Below, one piece after another: positions 47,544 to 59,391 of a stretch of DNA of 64,000 nucleotides. The stretch is taken from NCBI GenBank assembly GCA_000320605.2, contig KB445793.1, forward strand, positions 2,580,726-2,644,725, given 5' to 3'. How positions within the stretch are numbered: position 1 is the stretch's first letter; each line of letters starts with the position of its first letter. The notes under the pieces are model-generated. The model did no database searches. It was not told the DNA's origin and saw only the letters and a program-made list of their open reading frames with translations. The translations under genes and the position numbers were made by a program. The DNA is from Gelatoporia subvermispora B. Taxonomy: Eukaryota; Basidiomycota; Agaricomycetes; Polyporales; Gelatoporiaceae.

Positions 47544-50500
47544 CTACAGAGACTCTGGTAGCTGTGTAACAAGAAAACAAAGATATCTCCGAAATTGTGG
47601 AATATCATCCTCTCGTAGAGAACTCGCGTCAAACCCATGCAGCTGTGCAGCCATGGTAGCAAGGACCCAGACCCCACAATCCACAGCGTTATGTTGCACG
47701 GCAGACGTCTACGGTGATGAATACACATCCAAGCAGAGGGGCTGGTAAGACCTACCAACAGCGGAACAGCGCGCCAAGAGCGTATCGCTGGCACTGTAGC
47801 CAGAGTACAGAGGTGCTGTATCAGGGTGTGCGCGCACTTGAGAACTAATTAGCAACCAATGCCTCCATCAGGACGGCAAAGATACGCACCTTGATATCTC
47901 GTTGCCACTCTGTCTTGGATGCAAAGCTGTCAAATTGAAATAGAGTTTGCTGTGGAATGTTGGCGACCATTAAGGTCCAATGCCCGATGCCATCAGGCCG
48001 ATGAATAGGAATAAGCCAGATAGGGCGCTCCCAATATGGTGTCCATCTTACAGAACGCATCAGCGCTCCTCCGTCATTGTCTCTCAAGGCGGAAACACTA
48101 TCAAACGTGGAGAAGATCGCAAACCTGTTCACATCCGCAGCGAGCACTCGCTGAAGGAGCATAGCACATCCATTGATGCAATCTGAGTTTAGAAGGCCGT
48201 CAGGATCTGCTAGTCGTGTATAGTCCTCGGGGGAAATGACAACAGAAGCCGTGTTCCGTGATCCAGGGAGAATGCGAGCACACGGGATATGGGCACAGTG
48301 CGCGAGGAATTGAAATGATGAAAGGTGGGAGAACGAATCGACACGAAGTGAATCCGGGGCCTCCCAGAGATAGTCGATTGTTATATCAGGTACCCGTTCA
48401 GAGTCGACAGGTGTTTTCACCTTGCTTTTGGTAAATGTCTCGGCCCAAACGGCATCCTCCAGAACAGTGTACTCAATTGGAAGTACATTTCTGTGGGTGT
48501 GGCCGTCATGACCTGAGACACAACATCGTTTTAGACAGTGATGAAGGTTCCGTATGCCAGAGAGAGCGTACCAGATAGATTGCCGTCCTCTAAGGACATT
48601 GGCCCCTCAAGATCTGGGATTAGATCTTTGACGGGGAGAACATCACTGTGGGTGTTCTCGTCATGACCTAAGGGACCAAACTACGTTTAGATGACGATGG
48701 AGGCTCTGTACGCAAGAAGAAACATACCAGATACATCGCTGTTGTCCAGGGTTATAAGTCCTTCGAAGATATCAATCATCTCTACCTCCTCGATGCTCTG
48801 AGTCAAGGCATCACTGTCACAGTTCTCTGAGGACTGCACCAGCTCCTCAACAGCATCGATCATTTCCACATCCTCAATGTCCTGAGTTGGGAAAGGACTA
48901 TCGACATCATCGATGTCGCCATCCTCTTTGTCAATGACGTCGAGGAAGGCCAGATCGTGTGGCGAAGGGGAGGCAAATAGATCAGAGGCGACTATATTGC
49001 CAGCAGCCAATATCTGGGATACTGTTTCATCTGCCCACACCGCACGGAGCCTTAGCGACTCCGCAGATATGAGCGGCGAGACCCAGTGACATTGCAGGAT
49101 GGCCACGTCATCATGCCGCTGTTGCAAGAGCGGTAGGATAAGAGCATCTGAGAGGATCCTGAGTACTGAGATGCAGGGTAACCTGAGGTTTACGTACTTT
49201 CGGATGTTTGTGTTGCTAACTGTGTCGCCGCGAGTTCCAAACCAAACCATTGGCACATGTTTTGTGCTTCGCGGTACAAACGAGCCTCCTCCTCTACACA
49301 CCAATCCAATTTGTGCAAGGCACGTATAGCCCGGTGTAAATCAGCATCTTCGAGCCATTGAGGCCTGTCAGAAGAGGATGGTGGCACAATCCAAACATCC
49401 TCAAACAGCATCGGATCATCTCGCAGGACTGCAAGGTTCGTTAATAACGGCTGTGGGATGGGCAGATGGGGTGGGACTTGATGCTTGGCAGCCAGCTGGC
49501 CGACCTTCACGCAGTACCTGTTGAACTTGCGTATTGCACTGAGAATGGCGGGCTGGCGTCTCGAGATTGCCTTGCGAGTCTGCTGATGTAGCTTTGTGCC
49601 TACAGCGATCATAAGCAAGGGTGTTGCGGTGAAAGGATAGAAGACATACCTAGAGGATTGTCCTTACCCCCAGCGGCACGATCTATCCGATCGAACTCTA
49701 ACAGCTGAGCCACAACGCGCTTCCGTATATAAATCTTGAGGTCATGAGCGAGCATGATGACTCGAACAACCTCGGCGTCAACATTCTTCAGCTCTGGGAA
49801 CATCTGCGATATATTCAAAGAGATGTATAAAGTCTCCGCATGTGTATTGAGGTCTCCCAAAGCTCGTCGTAAAGCTGCTATATGTCCGCAGTATTTGGGG
49901 ATAGCTGAGCACAATCTGCTCCATCCTGAAACTGTGCCTCGATTGCTCAGATGGAGGAAGATATGGATTCAATTTGTTCTTGAAGTGTCAGGACGGCATC
50001 CGTCTCCTTCCTCAACCGCTTTGGCGCATCTGAATCACGAACATAGTGAGCATATGGTACAGTGATGGTCATGTGAGGACAGAGCGTACGGGCACGGATC
50101 GAGAGCTGAGCATTGAACTGAAGCTTCCACTGTTCCCGAAGCTTCTCTACTGCAAACTTGGCCGGTACGACAATATTCTGAGCCTCAGTGTACTGCTCAT
50201 GCACTCCATGCTTGAGTTTGCAAGCGATCCAATTGCCAAGGTTATCACGCATCTCAGATCCAATAGCATGTAGTTGACGATCCAGAATCCAGATCCGACG
50301 CGATTTCTACAGCGAGATAGATGTATGAGCACAAGTCCGAGCAAGGTGTGATGGTACAGATATATCCAGGATGCTTACTGCAGATGTTCGTGTGACGGGG
50401 ATGAAGACTCGGAGTCGTGACCACAGTTGTTCGACACCTTCTCCATCACGTAGCCCAAGCCCAGGCTGTAGTCGAGGATTATAGACAAGATGGCATGACC

Positions 50501-52498
50501 ATTCATTCCCGTATGCGTGCATGGCCGAAAGGGCCCACATAAGCCGACTTGCGACCTCTGGAGGAAGTAGATCGTACTACGTCGCATTAACGTGGATTCA
50601 AGCAGCGGATAATGCGCAAAGGACGTACCCGTCCAAAACTGCGGTCTACAACGCAGCCGATGTCGTAGAGGCCGACGACAGTTGCATTATCCGGGATGAG
50701 CGAGAAAAGATGAATGAAAAGAGTCAATACTTGCTTTTGTTGCTCGCCGAATAACGGGATATCATGGGAGCAAACAAGGGCCATCATGCCTGTGTCATCG
50801 AACCTATCGGCATTCGTCTTGGCCTTTTGCTCATCCGCCGCTTCGTGACCGGATTTACAGCTGTCAACAGCCTCATCGGGCACCTTAGGGACCCAAGACT
50901 TGTTTGGTGCCTTCTTGTGCTGCTGGTCGATGAATGCACCAATGCGATCAACGTCTTCTTTTGGGATAAAGTATTCAGGATCGTAGAAGGAGGGGATATC
51001 ACCAGCATTGCGCATGTGACGATGGCTGAAGTTGCCATCTGCTGCGACAATCATGTCGGCACCCCTGTTGTGGTAGGAACAAATCAGAACATTACAGCAA
51101 AGGATCTCACAAAGGACTTACTCTCCGAATCGCCGTCCAAAAGTATCGCCGCCGAAACACGCTGGACAGCGCTGCTGTAGGATCGGTGAACATGTGCGAC
51201 GTGTGCGACAGTCGTCGGTGGGTGGAGAGCTCGGATGCAGATGTGTAGGGGTCGAGGATGGTTCTGTAGGATGATCCATACAGGTGCTATCCGTGGACGT
51301 CTGCAAGGGTTCTGTCTGCTGCTCAGATGAGGCGGGATCGGCAGGTGCAGCAGCGGGTGCACACAAGCCGGGTGAGTCCAGTGATGGATCCGGAGAGCAG
51401 CCATCCACTGTAGCGGAAATTGATGCTGCCGGACCGCTCTGGTGATGACCAATGATGTTGGAGCGTGCGGCCTCGATAGCTGCATTGATCCGTCGCTCAA
51501 TAACAATCCGAAGACTGTTATACCACTGAACTGCGTGTCCGAGTGGCTTCCGGAATGGATCGGCAATGGGAGAGCCCTGGTTGATGAAGATGAAAAAGAG
51601 TGCTATACTATTCAGGGAGTAATCACCTATGGAGCTATCTAACACGCGCCATCCGCGTCTCGTATAAAACTTGCAAAGAGCGCGTGCAAGCGCAGTGATG
51701 GCGTCGCCCGAATGTTCGAATAGAGCAGAATAGAAGTCCAGGAGGTCGATCGATACAGCGGTACAGGGCTGGGAAGGTGCAGTTGGGAACATCCCGGACG
51801 CAATGAGAACATGGGGGAGAGGAATGCACTCGCAGAAAGGTACTGAAACGTTCTCATAGTCTGCAAACGATGATATCAATATAATAGACGCGCAGTTCAC
51901 AGACGTACTCACAATCCCAGAACAACAGGAGCACATCCTGAGCCTTCGCATTGCAGCCAACAGTCTTGCAGCAGTAGACCAGGAAAAAGCAGGTGCCGAC
52001 CGGATGACCTGCGCTGCGCTGCATATATCCTAGCATAGGGTCTACCAGATTCGGGAGTAAATCCTTCCACCAATCGTAGAGGGATCTCATGACGCGCTCG
52101 GGAGCTGGTCGCCAACGCTTGGCGCGTGGCGGTGGTGAGTCGCGCGAAGTAGACGTCGCTTTCGAGGGGCTGGAGTGTAGGCTCGTTTCCAACCCATCGG
52201 GGAAATCAGAGGAGCTAGAGATATCGGCGGCAGATGCGGATGGTTCACTGGAAGCATCGGGAAGGTCATCCAAGAGGTTGGATGTGGGTTGAGACGGCCC
52301 GCCTGAACTAGAGCCCTGTAACGGGGCTTGTCGAAGGGAGTCCAGTCGTTGTCGCAAGTGTGCAAGCTGCGCAGAGCGTCCGATAAATTGTACGGGCTGC
52401 TGGTTGCTAGGATGTTGTCTGGATTTTTTCTTCGGTGTCTGGAATGGTCTACCAAGGCCAGCAACATGTGGCTGCTGGTCGCGCAAAGACGGTGCCAT
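47544..52498 (-). CDS. KDZ transposase with C-terminal Ulp1-like (C48) protease domain
   Basis: Exons (high to low): 52498-51913, 51860-51122, 51064-50629, 50576-50379, 50306-50090, 50029-about 49950, about 49945-49650, 49599-49198, 49165-48728, 48667-48572, 48512-47857, 47815-47756, 47708-47544. Start MAPSLRDQQPHVAGLG. A Cys-containing N-terminal part ends in CPACFGG. The KDZ core follows: ADGNFSHRHMRNAGD, PDEAVDSCKSGHEAAD, VVGLYDIGCVVDRS and GEGVEQLWSRLR, consistent with a DDE-type nuclease carrying acidic residues in these blocks, and HQQTRKAI further on. The end is a cysteine protease of the SUMO-protease fold: His in GHWTLMVAN, Asp in FQFDSFA, Cys in VDCGVWVLA. Cut-and-paste transposition is the family role; what the protease cleaves is unknown. 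Between exons 6 and 7 (about 49.99-49.93 kb) the frame changes without an obvious intron, so the copy may be inactive. Confidence 0.82.
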
Positions 52499-52658
52499 CT
52501 CTGACTGGATACAGAACACAAGCCACGAATGCACAGCAGTGCAAGGTAGGAGAGGCTTTCATGACGATGAAAAGAGCCTGCCGGGATTGCCATTGGGATG
52601 CGCGACTTATCTCGAGAACATAGACCAGTATGGCGTCGAGGGATGCGTGCAGTAGCAT
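52499..52658. other. Transposase promoter region inside the right end of the KDZ element
   Basis: 160 bp between the start codon and the right inverted repeat, without a gene. Weak similarity to the inner side of the left repeat suggests diverged extensions of the inverted repeats. Confidence 0.4.
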
Positions 52659-52801
52659 GTGCGACTATATTAGCGATATCGCAAGGCGACCGGGTTAGGA
52701 ATACGCTACACACAAAGTTATCCCTCGGATAAGCCGACAGATAAAGTATAAGATAATTAAGGGGATGGGACAACTTAGGGCCATGCTGTCCTATACAAAT
52801 A
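52659..52801 (-). repeat. Right terminal inverted repeat of the 12.5-kb KDZ element
   Basis: Inverse partner of 40269-40411. Confidence 0.9.
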
Positions 52802-52814
52802 CACTAGTGGGCTC

Positions 52815-53750
52815 CAGTATTGTACCACAATACACCCATAACCGTGGTACAAGTGTTGTGCCTTTTCTGCTGCACAGAGAGACAATTGTACAAGGTGGGA
52901 GAGGCTTGTTAAGTGTAGTAGTACAATGTGATGGGATTGTCAAATGTCAAGTGTACACAATGTGATCTTCATTGTTAACATTGTCAAGCATTGCAAGTAG
53001 GATTGTATGGTGACAATTTGGCCATATTGTTATTATAGGGGTACAATGTCCTCTGGGTTGTCAAAATGTGCAAACAATATGCATTACATTGTAGGGATGT
53101 TATTGAGCAATTTGGATCAGATTGTCAAAAGTGCAGAAACAAGTCAGGGCGCATTGTAGCCATGATATGGACAAATCGGACGAGATTGTACAAATACAGA
53201 GACAATCCGCAGCTCATTGTAGCCGGGATATAGACAAATCAGACCAGATTGTTGGAATGCGGAAACAATCTGCAGCTCATTGTGGCTGCATTTGAGACCG
53301 TGTGGTCTAGCTTGTCAGGCGTGAGGGCAACGTGCGCCGCATTGTAATACTTCCTCCTCGGACAATGCCATCTGGGTTGTTAGAACCCAGCGACAATGTG
53401 CACGCGTTGTGGCGTCTCCCGACACAAGCGGTCCGGTTTATCAGGCGCGCAAACAATGCGCGCCGCATTGTGACCCTCCCTCTTCGGACAATGTCATCTG
53501 GGTTGTTAGAACTCCAAGACAACGTGCACGCGTTGTAGCGCGCCTCGAGACAAGGTGGTCAGTGTTGTATGGCACGATGACAATACACACCAGATTGTGG
53601 TCCAAGCTCTCAGACAACGTCGTCCAGCTTGTTGCGACACGGTGGCTGGGTTCGAGACAATATGAGCTGATTGTCCGGGTAGGAAAGAGTGTAGAAAACG
53701 TAGGCATGGGTAGTCCGAGGGACGAAACAAGGGAATGTGAGAGAATATCA
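52815..53750. repeat. Left subterminal motif cluster of the second KDZ element
   Basis: About a dozen partly palindromic 18-19-bp units of the form ACAAT-N8/9-ATTGT or ACAAC-N8-GTTGT occur, for example ACAATCCGCAGCTCATTGT near 53.20 kb and ACAATGCGCGCCGCATTGT near 53.45 kb. Spacing is irregular, about 40-70 bp. Two units sit in a longer duplicated block (about 53.33-53.40 and 53.46-53.53 kb, both with TCTGGGTTGTTAGAAC). No believable gene. Likely transposase-binding sites (inference). Confidence 0.7.
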
Positions 53751-53854
53751 TGGAAATGAGAGTACTTCGAGGGTAAATTAGTAACAACATTAATATCAGA
53801 GATGGTATTGTAAGCAGTCCAATGAGTAAAGAAGCGGATGAAATGAGATATCTA

Positions 53855-56800
53855 TTAACCGGTCCTAGAACGCTTTGAAGGGGAGACCGACGTCGTTGTT
53901 CTCAGCCGCTTCCGGCTTGACCGAGAAGCCGACGATGTCGAGATGGGGCGCATATGGCTTGTGTGCATATCTGCAGACCTCGTGCTGTCAGCTAATGTAC
54001 CCAGTACCCACAGTGCATCGTCTATTGCCGATGCCACGTCATCCTTGTCGACGTGCGATTCGCAAGCGTTGATCCACCAGGAGATCAACATGAGAATGAT
54101 GAAAAAACCATTCCATCCTCCTCGTTCTAATGCCGACCAATCAAGCTCGCTGGGCAAGTTGCTTGTGACGAGCGGCCACGTGTCAGGGTCGTTGGGTATG
54201 CGCTCCTCGGGTTGCATGTTCCGGTACCAAACCTTCCATTGTTTCGCATACCCAGGTAACTTGCACGGGACGGCGTTGATCTTGTAGCTGCGATGTTCTT
54301 GCATCCACTTGCCAATAACAGGAGGGCGCCCCTTCGTCGGTTGCCACTGACTTCGATGATCACATCGAGGATACTCGAGTCGAGCCTCAAATTCCAACCA
54401 CCCCTCTACAAGCTCCTCCCAGAGACCCACGGACGGTACGCTACGCAGATATCCCTCCGCCTCTCGCACCCAGCTCGGGACTGAGCACTTGGTTCCAGCA
54501 GGTACACCTTTGGACGGCGAAGTGTCGGGGGGCTGCATGCAAGATTCGCTGGATGGAGAGACGGTCGCACCACCATCGTTCTGGGGGCTAGGAATATTCT
54601 GACGAGTTGGTGTAGTGTCCTCAGCGGTCCCGTCGGCAGCGTGCCGTGTACTAGGTGTCTTGGGAGTAGAGCCATCCTTCTGAGGGCTAGGCACAGTCCG
54701 ATCGGTAGGCGTGGTGTCCTCAGCTACGCCGCCGTCCTTCTCGGGGCTAGGAATACTCCGACGGATCGGTGTAACGTCCTCAGCGGTCCCGTCAGCAGCG
54801 CGCCGTGTACCCGGTGTCTTGGGAGTAGAGCCGGCCTTCTGAGTGCTAGGCACAGTCCGATTGGTAGGTGTGGTGTCCTTAGCTACGCCGCCGTCCTTCT
54901 TGGGGCTAGGAATGCTCCGGCGGATTGGTGTAACGTCCTCAGCGGTCCCGTCAGCAGCGCGCCGTGTGCCGGGTGTCTTGGGAGTAGAGCCGGCCTTCTG
55001 AGTGCTAGGAACAGTCCGACGGGTAGGTGTGGCACTCTCAGCGGTCTCGTCCACAGGGCGCTGCCGTGTGTTAGGTGTCTTGCTAGCAGAGGGGTGCACC
55101 ACAACAGTGTCGATCGAGCCTCTGGTCACATTTGCGTCGCCGCTTGATTTATTCTTTCCAGCTGGAGTCCTTTTGGAAACCCTGCTTATAAACTTCGGTG
55201 TAGACTGGGATGGTTCTAACCTATGAGAAGATCAGCAAACTGTTCAGTTCAGCAACGAAGACGTTGAATCACTCCCTCACTCCCTGGAAGACCGAAGCTG
55301 TCGTCAGCTTGAGATCTCGACTACCGGGATCCCTCTCTGGCGACCATCTCCCTTGCCCTTTGTCCCGGAGCTCCCTGGATGGCTCGTATGCTTCCTAGCA
55401 CTGCTTGTGGACTTAGCCTTTGATGTCTTCGGCTTCCGGAACCTATCCAAGATCTCCCGGTTTGTCGGCAGGCTCGCATTGATGGCCTGATTGCGCTTGA
55501 TGCTCCGTTCCCGGATTGTCTCGATATCTGTACTTGAAGGATCGCTTTCTTCGTCAGAGCTCTCAGATTCTTCTTCTCTGTTGTGGTATATCTTGTGACA
55601 GTTGCTCTTGCCTGCATCGGAGTCATCATCGTCTTTGTCGCTGTTGCTATTGTGGGCGTCAAGATCTTCTTCATGGCTTGAACCCCATTGGCTAGGAGTC
55701 CTGGCCCGTCTAGATGACTCGGAAGAGCTTTCAGAAGACGATTCAGGAGTACGTCGCTTGGATTTGGTCTTTGAGCGCGAGCTTGTAGACTTATGGCGGG
55801 AGCTCTTTGCTTTTGCTTTGTCAGCTGGTTGACGAGGATGGTCTTTGACACGCTTGTCACCCTCGTTAGGTATCTCTATGCTACCAGACTCCCAGCCAGC
55901 TATGCAGAGGTCAGTCCAGCGTCCCTTCATGATAGAGACACACTCACGGAAAACTTTCTCGAGAAAGCTAAGGAAATATGTGCCCAACACCCTATCCCAC
56001 AACGACCCAACGTACTCAGGAAAGGTGTGTTTGAGTTGTTTCGTCCTACCCGTGGAATACCTAATATTCAATAGCATGATTAGTTGATCTCTGTCAGTTG
56101 TGAGCAGACATACGTGAGGACGCGGAGGGACCCGAATCTTGGGTGAGGACCCCCGCATACTATTGCTGCTTTCCACCCGGTCTGCAGCTCAATACTCTCC
56201 AAGACGTCTGTTAGAGTTTGCGGTATGGCGTCAATCGCCCTTCTAGGAGTCAGTATTCCGGTGAAGATGTCATACACAGCAGACTTACTCCTGAAGTTTC
56301 TTAGCCTTTTCAACATCGACGCCCTGAAGTGCCTCCTCCGAGAAGATCACGTCGGTTGTCGAGTGCCGGTACTCGCTGACCTCGGCCCTCACCTCGTCCG
56401 TCTCATCCTTCAACAACTCTCTCGCCACATTATTGCTAAATGCCCACTCGTTCATCGGAGTCTCACCCTCGTCCAGCGTCTTCAGGTAGTTTGCATATCG
56501 AAGTTGTGATTCTTCCTGGACCTTGTCCTTGTACAGGTGATAGTAAGCTTGATATGGATGGATTATTTTACGGCGCTTTGATAGCTTGAGACTCTTCTGT
56601 GTCTTCTTATGTCTAGATGATCCACGGCTGTTGTTGTAGATCCACCAGTATATGCGCTAGGTAAGCAATCAGTCCCTGGACATATCAATGAGCTCGGAAT
56701 ATACTAACATTACGCTGTGCTTCTTGTTTAGCCTCTGACACCGCTTCCTCATCCCCGGAGTATTCAGCTATCTCCTCTGCTGTGGGGGCTGACAGTGGCC

Positions 56801-56981
56801 AACGCTCATCGTAGTCCTCATACACAGGCGGCCAAAATGAGCCAAGGTCATCTTTTTTCCTCACCTCCATGAATTCTGCTAATTTCTTCTCTAGCCATTC
56901 TTTCCTCTCAGCGTCTACCCACGAGGTTCGGGAGCGTCTCTTCTTAGTCTTCACGAACTTTGAAGATTTCTTTGTGGGCAT
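53855..56981 (-). CDS. KDZ-element accessory gene with 53-aa tandem repeats
   Basis: Exons (high to low): 56981-56709, 56656-56289, 56242-56114, 56060 to about 55331, and about 55180-53855; phases match through exon 4, and the last junction has alternatives. The N-terminal part is basic (MPTKKSSKFVKTKKRRSR), then SFWPPVYEDYDERWPLSAPT and a helical block (RIYWWIYNN, MNEWAFSNNVARELL). The middle is a long Ser/Lys/Glu-rich region (SSSESSSESSRRARTPS). Then come about three 53-aa repeats (STPKTPGTRRAADGTAED...), and a folded C-terminal part (LWEELVEGWLEFEARL, PTKGRPPVIGKWM, GGWNGFFIILMLISWWI), ending in a nuclear-localisation-like basic tail. Similar proteins travel with KDZ elements in mushroom-forming fungi, with no known function. 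It is transcribed divergently from the neighbouring gene across a 170-bp spacer. Confidence 0.68.
54654..55080. repeat. 159-bp tandem repeat (53-aa units), about 2.7 copies
   Basis: GGTGTCTTGGGAGTAGAG begins at 54654, 54813 and 54972, exactly 159 bp apart; a shortened unit (102 bp step) follows at 55074. It encodes the TP-rich repeats of the accessory protein on the minus strand. Confidence 0.88.
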
Positions 56982-57151
56982 GCCAGATGGAACAATAGAA
57001 GTGTGACAACGAGTGGGATTCTGTTGTTGGCACGAAGTAGGGATGTCCCTTTTTTACGTGGTATGCATGGTCGGCTAAGCACACGTGGAACCTTTAGTCG
57101 GATACAAAACCCCGCCCGCTCATTCTTGCAAGATCTCGCCCACTCCCTCCC
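56982..57151. promoter_or_regulatory. Bidirectional promoter region of the second KDZ element
   Basis: 170 bp between two start codons facing away from each other. A TACAAAA-type AT element near 57103 on the plus side is a possible TATA-like box. No repeat motif here. Confidence 0.4.
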
Positions 57152-58671
57152 ATGACTCATTACACGGACAGCACGCCTCTTTCCCCTTCTCCCTCACGCA
57201 TGCGTGGGCCACATTCTCCAGTCCCGCCCTCAGCCCCGGCGAGTCCGACGCCGCAGAGGAAGCTTCGTCCCCTGCCCATTTACCTTGGCCAACCTAAAAA
57301 GCCGATCCTGCCAGTCACGCCGCCGCTTCAGGATTCACTCGTCACACGTGTGGGTGTCTTTCCGGATGCACCCCCCCTTCCTCCTAGACACACCCGCCCG
57401 ACCATCGGAGCCTCTGCCACAGTTAGATCGCCTTCTGCTATCCGCCCTAGCACACCTCCCCGGGACTCTAGGTCACGTTTGAGAGGCCCGGTAACCCCTG
57501 GAGCAATGTGGGGCGCTGAGAATATCGTCCGGAGGACCGAGCATGCCACCAACATTGCCACATTCTCTGCACCTGGCAGGGAATCGACATATCACGGGGC
57601 AGCTCCCAACATCCAGACAAACATTCAGGTGTCTATCAACACGGAGCCGGTCGGTGCCACTTACACTCCAACTGCGTCCCCTGTAGAGGGCAGACAGGCT
57701 CAGTTGCAGCGCCCTCAGCTCAGTCTCGACACTCGCCGTTCTCTGGCGCCGATCGCTCAACCTGCGCAGGCTCAAGATCTTCCTGATTACTCGACACCGT
57801 TCCTTTCGGCGCCATACACTCAGGTTCCTAACATTCCGGATTCCGTGCCCTCGTCTCCGGAGCTGGAGTCTCCGACTCCAGCTAACCACAGTCCATCCAG
57901 GTCTCACCGCCCCCAGTCCCCCCCAAATTGTGTGCTGAGCTATGAGGACATCCGGCGGGCGCTCCAGGACGCCCGAGGCATTTCGCGCGCACCCTCACGT
58001 GCCTACTCCGCCCAGGGTCGCAGCCTAGAGACACACCGGCTTCCATTTGAGCCATCCCGTTCCTCCTCCCCAGCACCTTGTGGTCAGCAGAAGTCGGGCA
58101 GCCCGGCCAAGGGCAAGGCAAAGTCAGTGGCTCCCATTCATTTTCTGTCACGTGGAGAGATACCGGACAGCTCGACAAGTATGCAGAGGACATCTGTTCT
58201 CCCAAACAATGGCCACACGACGCCCGCATTCTTGGCACCGGTGCACGAGTCCGACGAGTACATTCCCACCCTAGAGGCTACTGCCGATGAACTTGGTGCG
58301 ATGCTTGAAGCGGACTTGTCCTTTGAAGGTACGTCACTTTTCTTGAGCTTCGGCCGCACGGCTTAATTTTACATCTTCAAGATCCCGAGAAGATGTCTGA
58401 AATTGAGGAGGTGCCCAAGCAGATACGCAGGCCCAAGGTTTGGTACGTTGTTTTCAAGGGTCTTCGGACTGGTGTCTACCACTCCTGGTAAGCTTCTTCT
58501 TACTCTTACTCTGGTGCTCACGACTGACGAGTTTTCTACAGGAATCGAGTTAGCGAGTACACCAAGGGAGTGTCAGGCAACCTTCAGAACAAATACGACA
58601 GCCGCCACGCAGCGATCACAGTGTACAACAAGGCAAAGTCGGATGGGATCGTCGAGAGGCTTTACCTGTAG
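57152..58671 (+). CDS. Disordered protein with C-terminal RNase H1 N-terminal (hybrid-binding) domain
   Basis: Exons 57152-58328, 58382-58487 and 58542-58671 give 470 aa with matching phases. Residues 1 to about 400 are Pro/Ser/Thr-rich and predicted disordered, with an FxxP-like SRxxSP texture and basic RSRLRGP patches. The last 60 residues (KVWYVVFKGLRTGVYHSW, then VSGNLQNKYDSRHAAI) match the small domain found at the N-terminus of eukaryotic RNase H1 and in caulimovirus viroplasmin: aromatic 'WYVV-KG--TGVY-SW' start, then a KG-SG-N-KY turn and an alpha helix. That domain binds RNA:DNA hybrids or dsRNA. There is no RNase H catalytic domain. It lies between the accessory gene and the transposase in the second KDZ element, so it is probably cargo of the element. 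Function in transposition is inference. Confidence 0.8.
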
Positions 58672-59391
58672 TGCCGAGATAGTTAGTTCCGCTAGTCTAC
58701 GCTAGTCTGATATCATCTATATGTCATGTTTGCTTGTGTGCCGATACATGGTGGCACTGAATCATATGCGTCTTACTCCCTCTTGACTGAATGGCGTGCC
58801 GGTCGAGTATTCTGTAGGAAGGTTGAGGCAATCTGTTGCATGCTGGTTAATGCCATCGGAATGGTGAAATGTTGTCGCGACTCGCAAACGTCATCCAATA
58901 TGTCCTTTAGCTTCACCAGACGGCTGCAGACTTGTCAATGATCTGCCGTGCATGGGGATAGGGCAGTTTAGCAATATATATCTAGCCCAAAGAAAAAAGA
59001 ATAAGAATCTCTGGAGATTAAATGTTTACACACGAATAACAGTCACCCGAATGTCATTATAACATTCACACTCGATGCTCGTACTACGACATCATTGAGT
59101 GCAACTGACCTTCAACCTCTGAGCTGGACTCCCATAAATACATGGATGAGAGGGACTTGTGCTGGAAATCCAGTGCCAAATAATAAAATATATTTTCTCA
59201 TAGAGTGATGGACAGGGGACTTGAGGACGAACTATTAGATCTACTGACTTAGAGCCCAGGCGGCAGTGTGGCCAACGCGCGGATAGGATAGTCGCTAGCG
59301 CTGGTCTTGCGCTTATCTCTTGCCCTCATCACATCTGCTTTCTGCTACTTCCCTCTCTCCCTCCATGGACGTTGTTCTCGTCTAGAACAAG
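58672..59391. other. Spacer between the hybrid-binding-domain gene and the transposase
   Basis: 720 bp with no supported gene; should contain the transposase promoter. A CT-rich stretch (CTTCCCTCTCTCCCTCC) directly precedes the transposase start. Confidence 0.45.

Larger units (their letters stand above)
40269..52801. mobile_element. KDZ-superfamily DNA transposon with Ulp1-fused transposase, 12.5 kb
   Basis: Bounded by 143-bp terminal inverted repeats at 40269-40411 and 52659-52801, differing at about 8 positions (about 94% identical), with outer ends TATTTGTATAGGACAGC. Weaker similarity continues inward. Inside are a KDZ transposase/Ulp1 gene (minus), a long accessory gene (minus) and a probable small gene (plus). 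No matching target duplication was found next to the ends (TAGGCCCT left, CACTAGTG right). The right end directly abuts the second element, so the insertion history is not simple. Confidence 0.82.

Noticed and set aside
40269..52801. The repeated 143-bp ends as LTRs of a retrotransposon
   Set aside because: They are in inverted, not direct, orientation and the enclosed genes are a KDZ transposase and accessories, with no reverse transcriptase or integrase.
58726..58941. Small Cys-rich frame downstream of the hybrid-binding-domain gene
   Set aside because: Too short, unspliced, without similarity; most likely 3' UTR or spacer.
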